This document shows, piece after piece, positions 7,145 through 15,200 of a stretch of 19,417 bases of DNA. A model generated the notes under the pieces. That model saw only the letters and a program-made list of their open reading frames with translations. It made no database searches and was not told the DNA's origin. Positions within the stretch are counted from its first letter, which is position 1. Each line of letters opens with the position of its first letter. Made by a program: the position numbers and the translations under genes. Source of the stretch: Planctomycetota bacterium (GTDB lineage: Bacteria > Planctomycetota > Planctomycetia > Pirellulales > Pirellulaceae); NCBI GenBank assembly GCA_023430365.1, contig JAEZAS010000505.1:1-19417 (forward strand), in the 5' to 3' direction.

Positions 7145-7963
7145 TCAATAAAGTTCAGGGACAACGTTCACTTGATACTCGACTTCCTGGCAACCATTGG
7201 CTTTCTGCCGCTTGGGTAGCGAAATTTTCTCGCGGGGCAGCCCTTTGTAGGGAATCGATTCGAGCAAGTGCTTGATGAGGTTGAGCCGTGCTCGCTTCTT
7301 GTCGTCAGAGTGCACCAGATGCCAAGGCGCCCACTGGGTATGCGTCGCCTGGAACATTTCGTCGCGTGCGCGCGAGTAGTCGTACCAGCGACTGTAGGAC
7401 TTCAGATCCATGGGCGAGAGCTTCCAGATCTTTCGTTCATCCTGGATGCGCGAGTCGAGCCGGCGAGTCTGTTCTTCCGGGCTGACTTCCAACCAGTATT
7501 TGAGCAGCACAATGCCTGAGTCCACCATCGCCTTTTCGAACAGCGGGGCGACGTTGAGGAAACGCTTCGCCTGCTCTTCCGTGCAAAAGCCCATGACTCG
7601 CTCGACGCCGGCGCGGTTGTACCAACTGCGATCGAAGATCACGACCTCCCCGGCGGCTGGAAAGTGCGGGAGATAACGCTGCATGTACATCTGCGATTGC
7701 TCTCGGTCCGTCGGCGCCGGCAAAGCAACGACACGGAACACTCGTGGGCTGACACGCTCGGTGATTGCTTTGATCGTGCCTCCTTTGCCGGCGCCATCGC
7801 GCCCCTCGAATGCGACGCAGATCTTTAGTCCTTTGTGCTTGACCCACTCCTGCAGCTTGACCAATTCGACGTGGAGTCGCTTTAGCTCGCGCTCGTACTC
7901 TTTGCGCGAGAGCTTTTCTTGAGCGTCTGCCTTTGTTCGGTCAGCTCTATTCTGACGAGTCAT
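7145..7963 (-). CDS. ppk2: Polyphosphate kinase 2, class I single-domain type
   Basis: 272 aa, the usual length for a one-domain PPK2. It transfers phosphate between polyphosphate and nucleoside diphosphates in the cytoplasm; class I members mainly make ATP or GTP from ADP or GDP. Visible motifs: Walker A FEGRDGAGKGG (residues 52-62, K60), conserved PTDRE (84-88), Walker B FDRSWYNRAGVERVMGF (110-126, D111), and the lid module DERKIWKLSPMD (175-186) followed by aromatic-rich SYSRWYDYSRARDEM. The VMGFCT and lid sequences are those of class I rather than the AMP-using class II. The ATG at 7963 lies 12 bp after the DUF3303 stop, and the kinase gene begins 12 bp after its own stop, so the three are very probably one transcript. 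No ribosome binding site is obvious, which fits coupling to the upstream gene. Confidence 0.95.
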   Translation of the reverse strand: MTRQNRADRTKADAQEKLSRKEYERELKRLHVELVKLQEWVKHKGLKICVAFEGRDGAGKGGTIKAITERVSPRVFRVVALPAPTDREQSQMYMQRYLPHFPAAGEVVIFDRSWYNRAGVERVMGFCTEEQAKRFLNVAPLFEKAMVDSGIVLLKYWLEVSPEEQTRRLDSRIQDERKIWKLSPMDLKSYSRWYDYSRARDEMFQATHTQWAPWHLVHSDDKKRARLNLIKHLLESIPYKGLPREKISLPKRQKANGCQEVEYQVNVVPELY

Positions 7964-7975
7964 CGTTTTGAGCCA

Positions 7976-8224
7976 TCAGTACTGTTCGATGTCGATCACT
8001 GGGTAGATGGTAAAGTCTCCCTGGCTCTTCCATGGCTCGGCTGCTTTAGCGACCAAGTCCTCGCTGCCGCTTTCCACGAGCACAAAGGCAACCCCTCGTT
8101 TGCTGCCTATCCAGGCTGAGCGAAAAGTCACTCCCGCATGACGGTTTGGACCAAGGCGCTCGAAGATCTCGAGCGCCTCCGCTTTGCTATCGTGCTTGAA
8201 CTGGAACTGAACCATGTACTTCAT
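7976..8224 (-). CDS. DUF3303 family small protein
   Basis: 82 aa. The start MKYMVQFQFKHD, the central Gly-Val-Thr-Phe plus WIGS turn, and the ending with FTIYPVIDIEQY match DUF3303 proteins, small ferredoxin-like (dimeric alpha-beta barrel) domains of unknown role, often likened to YCII or stress-response barrels. There is no signal peptide. The ATG at 8224 is set by GGAGGG four bases upstream; the open frame extends to 8260 but that part is not family-like. It is the first gene of the minus-strand cluster, 12 bp before ppk2. Its function cannot be read from the sequence. Confidence 0.85.
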   Translation of the reverse strand: MKYMVQFQFKHDSKAEALEIFERLGPNRHAGVTFRSAWIGSKRGVAFVLVESGSEDLVAKAAEPWKSQGDFTIYPVIDIEQY

Positions 8225-8228
8225 GTTG

Positions 8229-8234
8229 CCCTCC
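8229..8234 (-). promoter_or_regulatory. Ribosome binding site of the DUF3303 gene
   Basis: GGAGGG, four bases upstream of the ATG at 8224. It is the strongest site in the minus-strand cluster and decides the start. Confidence 0.7.
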
Positions 8235-8272
8235 AATGTTCCCGAGTGTGCGCTCAACAAAGGAGCTCGTCA

Positions 8273-8350
8273 ATGAAAAGTGCGCGCAGAAAAAAGTCGA
8301 CAAAGGAACGGCTAGGGACAGCATTTCTCCTCGCCATGCGCGACGCGTAA
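8273..8350 (+). CDS. Candidate 25-aa basic mini-protein
   Basis: A reading frame of 26 codons including TAA. AAGGAG (8260-8265) sits seven bases before the ATG, close to ideal, in an otherwise gene-free spacer. The peptide begins MKSARRKKSTKERLG and ends in a short hydrophobic patch (TAFLLAM): a strongly basic head and a short apolar tail. I recognise no family. It starts 48 bp from the divergent DUF3303 start and precedes a second mini-ORF by 29 bp. It could be a real small protein, a leader peptide, or chance. Confidence 0.35.
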   Translation: MKSARRKKSTKERLGTAFLLAMRDA

Positions 8351-8379
8351 AGCGACCCACGAATTGAAGAGGGAGACAG

Positions 8380-8472
8380 ATGTTTAAACAACGAATTGGC
8401 TATACGTGCAAAGTTGCGGAGCCAGAAAACCAGAAAATGCAACTATTGCAATTAACCAGCGGCGCGTTCTAA
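8380..8472 (+). CDS. Candidate 30-aa mini-protein or gene remnant
   Basis: A reading frame of 31 codons including TAA, with GAGGGAG (8369-8375) four bases before the ATG. The start MFKQRIGYTCKV faintly resembles the N-terminus of UV-damage endonuclease (UvsE/UvdE) proteins, which begin with a similar Ile-Gly-Tyr-x-Cys strand. No continuation of that family is seen in any frame downstream. It may be a decayed remnant or an unrelated small peptide. A candidate promoter for the next gene overlaps its 3' end. Confidence 0.25.
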   Translation: MFKQRIGYTCKVAEPENQKMQLLQLTSGAF

Positions 8473-8473
8473 T
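8446..8473 (+). promoter_or_regulatory. Candidate sigma70-like promoter for the envelope/efflux operon
   Basis: TTGCAA (8446-8451), 16 bases, then TCTAAT (8468-8473): four of six and five of six matches to the -35 and -10 consensus. Transcription would begin near 8480, giving a leader of about 140 bases before the ATG at 8619. The 8473-8618 stretch shows nothing else apart from a 6-bp inverted repeat CGCGCC/GGCGCG (8545-8550 and 8563-8568) without a T-run. Planctomycete promoters are poorly defined, so this is tentative. Confidence 0.3.
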
Positions 8474-8618
8474 TCGTGAAGGTGGGCATCTACTCTCGGA
8501 CCAGGTTACTTCCGGGTTGCATTCTCTCCATCTCTGTTCTGCAACGCGCCCCTTCTGAATCAGGCGCGCCGTATTCGTTCGTAAGCGTGTGCACTTCTCA
8601 CGTGTTTGGGAACGTTTT

Positions 8619-9515
8619 ATGAGAACACTCTGTTTGGCTTGTTCGCTTCTGCTCATCTTTGTGGCTAGTGCCCTCGCAGAGCAGCACGATCCCACCGCAG
8701 CGGAGAGTGAGGTCCGCGAGGCAGTAAGTAAATACATCGAGGCCTACAACAAATCGGACGCGAAAGCTCTCGCCGAGTTGTGGACTGAAGGAGCGGTTTA
8801 TGCGAATCCCCGAACCGGCGAGCAGACGGTCGGACGTGAGGCGATCGAAAAGCAGTTCGCCGAAGTCTTCGCTGCATCGAAGGGAGTCAAACTCACAGCC
8901 GTAACGAGCGACGTCCAGTTCATTTCACCGCATGTCGCTATCGAGCGAGGCGTAGCGACGCTTACTGGTGCGGACGGGGTGAAAGAACACTCGGAGTATT
9001 CGGCGGTTTATATGAAAAGCGAGGGTCGATGGTTGCTGGATCGGGTCAGCGAGGAGGAGCCGCCCGTCGTCAATTCCAACTACGAGCACCTGAAGGAACT
9101 CGAGTGGATGGTCGGCAAATGGATCGACAAGGACGATGCTGCCACGGTCCGGACTGAATGCAGCTGGACAAAAAATCGCAATTTCCTGGTCAGATCCTTC
9201 ACGATTCTCTCCGGTGAACACATCGATCTTGCCGGAATGCAGATTGTTGGCTGGGACCCTGCGGCCAAGAAGATTCGCTCCTGGGTATTCGATTCCAATG
9301 GCGGATTCGGCGAAGGGAGCTGGCTGCAGAAGGGGGATGCCTGGTACGTGCAGACTTCTGGCACTACCCAAGATGGCCGCAGGATGTCGTCCGTGAACAT
9401 CATCAACCGGCTGAGCAATGACCAGTTCACCTGGCAAGTCGTGAACTCGCAAGTTGGTGACGAATTGCTACCTAACCTTGACGAGGTAGTTGTCATGCGA
9501 GAAGCGTCGGAGTAG
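8619..9515 (+). CDS. Secreted SgcJ/EcaC (SnoaL-like) family protein
   Basis: 298 aa from the ATG at 8619. MRTLCLACSLLLIFVASALA is a Sec signal peptide with cleavage likely after ALA (residue 20). Residues about 25-148 form a SnoaL/DUF4440-like NTF2 fold (EVREAVSKYIEAYNKSDAKALAELW..., then VGREAIEKQFAEVF and a closing YMKSEGRWLLDRVSE), the SgcJ/EcaC pattern. Residues about 155-296 form a second domain beginning LEWMVGKW with a run of beta-rich W/G motifs (IVGWDPAAKKIRSWVFD), resembling a DUF1579-like lipocalin-type barrel. 'Oxidoreductase' is often attached to this family, but nothing here proves catalysis. The frame is open back to a GTG at 8589, but the signal peptide fixes the start at 8619. 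It is the first gene of a likely operon, 64 bp before the surface protein gene. Confidence 0.85.
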   Translation: MRTLCLACSLLLIFVASALAEQHDPTAAESEVREAVSKYIEAYNKSDAKALAELWTEGAVYANPRTGEQTVGREAIEKQFAEVFAASKGVKLTAVTSDVQFISPHVAIERGVATLTGADGVKEHSEYSAVYMKSEGRWLLDRVSEEEPPVVNSNYEHLKELEWMVGKWIDKDDAATVRTECSWTKNRNFLVRSFTILSGEHIDLAGMQIVGWDPAAKKIRSWVFDSNGGFGEGSWLQKGDAWYVQTSGTTQDGRRMSSVNIINRLSNDQFTWQVVNSQVGDELLPNLDEVVVMREASE

Positions 9516-9579
9516 GCGTCGTGCCGTCTTGCTTGCGCTCATTGCTTTCCCCGGCTTAGCTTTTATTCTTTGGTGCGTT

Positions 9580-10998
9580 ATGAAGCGATGCTACATGACC
9601 GCGGCAGTTATGATCGCCCTCGCAGTGGCCTGTGCACCCGAAGAAGCCGATGCTCGAGGCGGTTTTGGCGGGGGTGGCCGTGGGGGCGGCGGCGGTCGCG
9701 GAGGCGGCTTCAGCGGAGGAGGAGCCAGGATGGGAGGGGGAGGCGGATATGCGAGGTCTCCCTCCATGAGTCGCCCGGCTCCTCGCCCAGCCACGCCAAT
9801 TTCGAGACCATCTGTTTCTCGCCCAGCGACGTCTCGACCCGCAGCGTCGCGTCCGGCGCCTCCGCGAGCTTCGCAGCCGATCGCCAGTGCCCGCCCGGGG
9901 GCTTCTCGACCAGCATCGGGATCGATCGCAACTCGGCCTGATACGCGACCCGGCGGATCAACCGGAACGCCCAATCGTCCAGGCGCGAGTGTCGCTACCC
10001 GACCGAGCCACTCGCAACTAAATAACTTTCTGGATATTCGCCCCGGATCTCCGAGCACTTTGCCATCCAACCGACCGTCCGGCTCTAACCTCGGGGGCGC
10101 CGTCGCGGGCGGAATCGTTGGTGGAGCCGCCGCGGAGTTCCTCCGCGATGGCGGTGCACGACCAGGCACGCTTCCGTCCGGCCCGGGAAATCGTCCTGGC
10201 GCCGGAGATCGGCCCGGCCTTGGAGATCGACCGGGAATTGGTGAGCGCCCTGGCGTTGGAGACCGTCCGGGGATTGCCGAGCGTCCAAGTCAACTGCCAA
10301 ACAGCCGACCCGAGCGAATCGAGAATCGCCAGGAGCGTCATGACAACCGTTTGTCACGACGCGACGAAATTCGAGATCAGCTCGATCATGACCAAGACCA
10401 CCCGTGGCGAGACTTCTGGCAGGACCATCCTGGGTGGGCAGCCTGGCGAATCTCACGACCCTATCGGTGGGCAAGTTGGGCTGCCTTGTCCGGTTGGGTG
10501 TCGTACGGCTGGTCAGAACCCGTTGGATATGCCTACGGCGAAAACGTGTACTACGACGAGGGGCAGGTCTATTACGGCGACGCTCCCGTCGCTACAGCGT
10601 CCGAGTACGCGCAACAAGCCGAAGAGATTGTAGCCAGTGCTCCGGAGGTGAGCGTCGAGGAACAAGAGTGGCTGCCGCTGGGAGTCTTTGCTTTGACGCC
10701 CGACGGTCAGAAGTCAGGCCCCACTCCCACTTTGTTTCTGCAACTCGCGATCAGCAAGCAGGGAGTTTTAAGCGGCCTACTTCACAATTCGACGACCGGA
10801 GCCACCGACGAGATTGAAGGCATGGCTGACAAGAGTAGCCAGCGAGTGGCTTGGACCGTAAAGGGAAAGACACGACCACTCATGGAGACTGGCATTTCGA
10901 ACTTGACGGAAGACACTGCGCCGGCACTGGTTCACTTTGCCGATGGCACGACCCAGCAGTGGCTCATAGTGCACATGGACGAACCGACGACCAAGTAG
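9580..10998 (+). CDS. Gly-rich / RPG-repeat exported surface protein (mu-protocadherin-like)
   Basis: 472 aa from the ATG at 9580 (ATG 9595 is an alternative). A signal peptide ends near EADA (residue 25). Next come a glycine-rich tract (26-56), a long Arg/Pro/Ser/Ala low-complexity segment (60-165), a glycine-zipper-like GGAVAGGIVGGAAA (172-185), six-residue repeats of the type GDRPGI (203-236), a charged Arg/Glu/Asp helix (about 243-276), a W-rich stretch (WRDFWQDHPGWAAW), and a C-terminal beta-rich domain (about 355-470) starting near QEWLPLGVFALTPDG. This architecture is common in planctomycetes, where it is often annotated as putative mu-protocadherin/cell-surface protein; true cadherin homology is doubtful. 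It is probably periplasmic or envelope-bound. It starts 64 bp after the SnoaL-like gene and ends 55 bp before the RND adaptor. Confidence 0.85.
   Translation: MKRCYMTAAVMIALAVACAPEEADARGGFGGGGRGGGGGRGGGFSGGGARMGGGGGYARSPSMSRPAPRPATPISRPSVSRPATSRPAASRPAPPRASQPIASARPGASRPASGSIATRPDTRPGGSTGTPNRPGASVATRPSHSQLNNFLDIRPGSPSTLPSNRPSGSNLGGAVAGGIVGGAAAEFLRDGGARPGTLPSGPGNRPGAGDRPGLGDRPGIGERPGVGDRPGIAERPSQLPNSRPERIENRQERHDNRLSRRDEIRDQLDHDQDHPWRDFWQDHPGWAAWRISRPYRWASWAALSGWVSYGWSEPVGYAYGENVYYDEGQVYYGDAPVATASEYAQQAEEIVASAPEVSVEEQEWLPLGVFALTPDGQKSGPTPTLFLQLAISKQGVLSGLLHNSTTGATDEIEGMADKSSQRVAWTVKGKTRPLMETGISNLTEDTAPALVHFADGTTQQWLIVHMDEPTTK
10186..10287 (+). repeat. 18-bp tandem repeat coding for GDRPGI-type hexapeptides
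   Basis: Five full units and one degenerate unit of period 18 bp within the surface-protein gene: GNRPGA, GDRPGL, GDRPGI, GERPGV, GDRPGI, then AERPSQ. The protein unit is better conserved than the codons, suggesting selection on the peptide rather than very recent duplication. Confidence 0.85.
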
Positions 10999-11053
10999 CG
11001 CTCTTGGTTGGCTGTAGTCGGAATGTGTTGGTTTCGCTGAAAGCGATTTGGAA

Positions 11054-12250
11054 ATGAAAACTTATCTGCCAAGTGCTGTCGCTATCGCGGCTGCATTTTC
11101 TCTACTCGTCTCCTCAGGCTGCACGCAGTCAACCACGGGTGCTGACGAACAGCCGGTGCCGAAAGTGACGGTGGCGAAAGTCGCAACTCAGGAAATTGTC
11201 GATGCGGATGAATACATCGGTCGCACTGAGGCGTCGGAGATTGTCGAAGTGCGCGCCCGCGTGTTCGGCTACTTGAAGGAAATTAATTTCAACGATGGAG
11301 ACATCGTTCAGGAAGGCCAGACGCTCTTCAAGATCGAGCCTGATGAGTACGAAGCCATCCATCAACAATCGGTGTCGCGCATTGACCTCGGCAATGCGAA
11401 GCTCGAATTGGCGAAAGCAAAGCTGGCGAGAAACAAGAATCTGGTGAATTCAGGCGCCGTTTCCAGGGAGGAATACGACGAATCACTCGCCGCTGTCAAA
11501 GAAGCGGAAGCGAGCATTGCTGCCGCCAGAGCCGATGCCGCTCGCACTGCCGTTGATTTGAAGTACACCGATATCAAAGCCCCAATCTCCGGGAGAGTCG
11601 ATCGGGCATTGGTGTCCAAGGGAAACTTGCTGACTGGCGGAATGTCCTCCGGTACGCTCTTGACCAAGATCGTTCAAGAGCAACCGATGTATGTCTATTT
11701 CGATGTGGATGAACGATCGTTGCTCCGCTACATGCGGATGCGAACACCGCAGGACGAAAGTAAGAAACCAGGAAGCCTGCGCGATCTCAATATGGCTTGC
11801 TACGTGCAGTTGGCCGACGAGACCGACTTTCCGCATGAAGGCTATCTCGATTTTGCCTCCGCCGAAGTCAACACAAGCACGGGTACCGCTCGCATTCGCG
11901 GCGTTCTTGCCAATCAGAAACGAGAACTGGCAAGCGGCCTGTTCGTGAAGGTCAAAATCCCAATCAGCAAACCCTATCAGGCGCTGCTTATCCCCGAACG
12001 TTCGCTCGCCACGGATCAGAACGTCAAGTTTGTCTATGTCGTTGACAGCGATGGAACTGCTGTACGTCGGACGGTCGAACTAGGCGGCGGCCGAGGCGAC
12101 ATGCGCATCGTCAAGTCAGGGCTCGCCGCCGACGATCGGGTCATTGTCAAAGGTCTGCAGCGAGTGCGTCCGGGCCAAGCTGTGGAAGCGGAAGAAGAGC
12201 CGCTTGAGAAACCAACGACCGGCTCGCCCGAGACTCACAAGGAAGGTTGA
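11054..12250 (+). CDS. RND efflux periplasmic adaptor lipoprotein (AcrA/MexA-like)
   Basis: 398 aa from the ATG at 11054 (an in-frame TTG lies 6 bp upstream). It bridges an RND pump and an outer-membrane channel. MKTYLPSAVA...LLVSSGC is a lipoprotein signal with the acylated Cys at residue 23, although the -3 residue is Ser rather than the usual Leu. The first lipoyl half follows (VRARVFGYLKEINFNDGDIVQEGQTLFKIEP), then a coiled-coil hairpin (about 100-165, rich in Ala/Glu/Lys), the second lipoyl half (YTDIKAPISGRVDRALVSKGNLL), then beta-barrel and membrane-proximal parts (IPERSLATDQNVKFVYVV and VIVKGLQRVRPGQAV). The tail is acidic and Pro-rich. The pump gene begins 7 bp after its stop. Confidence 0.94.
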   Translation: MKTYLPSAVAIAAAFSLLVSSGCTQSTTGADEQPVPKVTVAKVATQEIVDADEYIGRTEASEIVEVRARVFGYLKEINFNDGDIVQEGQTLFKIEPDEYEAIHQQSVSRIDLGNAKLELAKAKLARNKNLVNSGAVSREEYDESLAAVKEAEASIAAARADAARTAVDLKYTDIKAPISGRVDRALVSKGNLLTGGMSSGTLLTKIVQEQPMYVYFDVDERSLLRYMRMRTPQDESKKPGSLRDLNMACYVQLADETDFPHEGYLDFASAEVNTSTGTARIRGVLANQKRELASGLFVKVKIPISKPYQALLIPERSLATDQNVKFVYVVDSDGTAVRRTVELGGGRGDMRIVKSGLAADDRVIVKGLQRVRPGQAVEAEEEPLEKPTTGSPETHKEG

Positions 12251-12257
12251 GCGTACC

Positions 12258-15200
12258 GTGGCAAAATTCTTCATCGACCGTCCGATTTTTGCCGCGGTGA
12301 TCTCAGTTATCATCACCCTGGCTGGCGGACTTGCAGTCTTTTTGTTGTCAGTTGCCCAGTATCCTGAGATCACGCCGCCGACGGTGCAGGTCAGTTGCAC
12401 TTATCCTGGCGCTAACTCGGAAGTTGTGGCCCAGACCGTCGCCGCTCCAATCGAGCAACAAGTCATCGGCGTTGAGAACATGCTCTACATGAGCTCTCAA
12501 TCGACGAACGACGGCGGCTACAACTTGACCGTGACGTTCAAGGTCGGCACTAACCTGGACATGGCCCAAGTTCTCGTGCAGAACCGGGTCAATCTTGCTC
12601 TCCCGACTCTGCCAAGTGAAGTGAAGCAGACGGGGGTGAGCGTCAAGAAGAAGTCGCCGAACATCTTGTTGGTCGTGAACCTCGTCTCGCCGAAAGGGAC
12701 GTACGACCAACTCTACCTGAGCAACTACGCCACGATTCAAGTCCGCGACGAACTGGCCCAGATCAGCGGCGTGGGCGATGTGACGTACCTCGGGCAGCTC
12801 GATTACAGCATGCGAGTCTGGCTCGATCCCGACCGCATGTCGATTCGCGAGCTCTCGGCGAGTGACGTAGCCAATGCCTTGCGCGAGCAGAACGTGCAAG
12901 TGGCGGCTGGTTCGCTTGGGCGTCCGCCAGTTCCTCAGGGTCAGGCGTTCCAGTACACGTTAAGCACGCTCGGAAGACTCACGACTCCCGAGGAGTTCGG
13001 CAGCATCGTGGTGAAAACCGGCGCCAACGGTGAGCTGACCCGCTTGCGCGACGTGGCGAGCGACGTTCGGCGCACCGCCGACGGAGAAGAATTCGGTGGC
13101 ATCCAGTTGGGCGCCAAGGTGGAAGACACGTCCTGCAGCCTCGACGGCCAGCCGTCGATCGGTCTGGGGATCTTTCAACAGCCCGGTTCCAATGCACTCG
13201 ATACGGCAAAAGCCATTCGGGCTCGAATGGACGAGCTAAAGCTGACGTTCCCGCCCGACCTTGACTACGCCATAGTCTACGACACCACGCCCTTCATCGC
13301 CGAGTCGATCCACGAGGTGTTCAAGGCGCTTCGCGATGCGGTCATTCTCGTGGCGATCGTTGTGCTCGCTTTTTTACAGTCGTGGCGGGCGACCCTGATT
13401 CCGCTGATCGCCGTGCCGGTGGCCATCGTTGGTACTTTCGCGGTGATGCTGGGCATGGGATTCAGCCTGAACAACCTGTCGCTGTTTGGGCTAGTGCTCG
13501 CGATCGGCATCGTGGTGGACGATGCAATCGTCGTAGTGGAAGCCGTCGAACACCACCTTGAGCACGGCTTGTCGCCCAAGGAAGCAGCCCGCCGCGCGAT
13601 GGACGAAGTTACCGGGCCGATCATTGCGATCTCGCTCGTTTTGATGTGTGTGTTCATCCCGTGCGCATTCATTACGGGGATCACGGGGCAGTTCTTCCGA
13701 CAATTCGCACTGACAATCGCGGTTTCAACCTTCTTTTCAGCGGTGAACTCGCTGACGCTCAGCCCCGCGCTCTGCGGACTGCTGCTGAAAGCCAAGCATG
13801 AGCAGCGCGATCCTCTTACCCGAGTGATCAACGCCGCGCTCGGTTGGTTCTTCAAGCTCTTCAACAAAGGTTTCACTACGGCGGCGGATTACTACAGTCG
13901 CCTTGTGGGCGGCCTGCTGCGGGTGAGCGCTATCGTTTTGTTGGTCTACGTGGGAATGCTGTACCTGACATACTTTGGCATGACTACCGTACCGACCGGT
14001 TTCATTCCCTCCCAAGACAAGGGCTACCTGCTTGTCGATGTGCGTCTGCCTGACTCGGCCTCGCTCGAACGCACGCAAGCGGTGATGGCTCAGATCGAAC
14101 GAATCGCGAGAGGCGATGGCAAAACAACGGATGCCCATGGCCATGACGAGCACTCTCATGGCGGGGGAGTTCCTGGGATTGCCCACACCATCGCGATCTC
14201 CGGCCAATCCATTGTGCAGAACGCAATCGGGTCGAATTATGGAACCGTGTACGTCGTACTCGATGACTTCCACCATCGGGAAGGTGGCGGCATGGGAGCG
14301 GACGCAATCGCGGCCAACCTGCGCGCTGAATGTTATCGAGAAGTGCAGGAAGCTTCGGTGGCCGTCTTCGGAGCGCCGGCCGTTGATGGTCTAGGCAATG
14401 CCGGTGGCTTCAAAGTCATGGTTCGCGACAAGGGCGCCCTCGGGCTCGATGCGTTGCAGGAGGCGGCCGACGGCCTAGCTGCGGCTGGCAATGGCACTCC
14501 CGAGAATCCGACGGGGCTCGTCGGCCTGTTTTCGGCGTTTCGTGCGCGTACACCGCAGATGTACGTCGACATTGATCGCCAGCGGTGCAAAGCGATGGGC
14601 GTGCCGCTTAACGAAGTGTTCTTTGCGCTTCAGTTGTACTTAGGCGGCTACTACACGAATGACTTCAATCAATTTGGTCGTACGTGGCAGGTCAACCTGC
14701 AAGGCGATCCAAGCTTTCGGCTGACTCCCGATCAGGTTCGCCAGTTGAAGGTGCGCAACAACGCTGGCGAGATGGTTCCGCTCGGAAGTGTCTGCAGCGT
14801 GAACGAGGTCGGTGGACCCGCGCTTGTCATTCGCTACAACGGCGTCACAGCCGCGGCCGTCAATGGAAGCTCGCTGCCCGGAGTTAGCTCCGGGACGGTG
14901 ATCAAGACGGTCGAGGGGATCGCTCAGAATGAACTGCCGCAGGGGATGGATTTGCAGTGGACCGAGCTCACCAAGTTGCAGATCGACGCTGGCAATACGG
15001 CAATCATCGTCTTCGCCGTAGCAGTGGTGCTCGTGTTTCTGGTCCTCGCCGCCCAGTACGAGAGCCTCTCGCTCCCCTTGGCCGTGATTCTGGTGGTACC
15101 GATGTGTCTTCTAAGTTCCGTTGCCGGTGTCGCTCTGGCGGGGCTGGACATCAATATCTTTGTGCAAATCGGCTTTGTCGTGCTGGTAGGACTTGCCAGC

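Noticed and set aside
5033..7219. Long plus-strand frames (222 and 257 aa) opposite the PAS-kinase gene
   Set aside because: They are antisense shadows of a gene with unmistakable kinase and PAS motifs; no family motifs of their own.
8545..8568. CGCGCC/GGCGCG inverted repeat as a terminator or riboswitch
   Set aside because: Six base pairs with a 12-base loop, no T-run and no further structure.
9591..10169. 192-aa Pro/Gly-rich minus-strand frame
   Set aside because: A mirror of the Gly/Arg/Pro-rich surface protein; low-complexity DNA keeps the antisense frame open.
13277..14276. Minus-strand frames of 199 and 179 aa inside the RND permease
   Set aside because: Antisense shadows in a GC-rich conserved gene; no ribosome binding site or recognisable domain.
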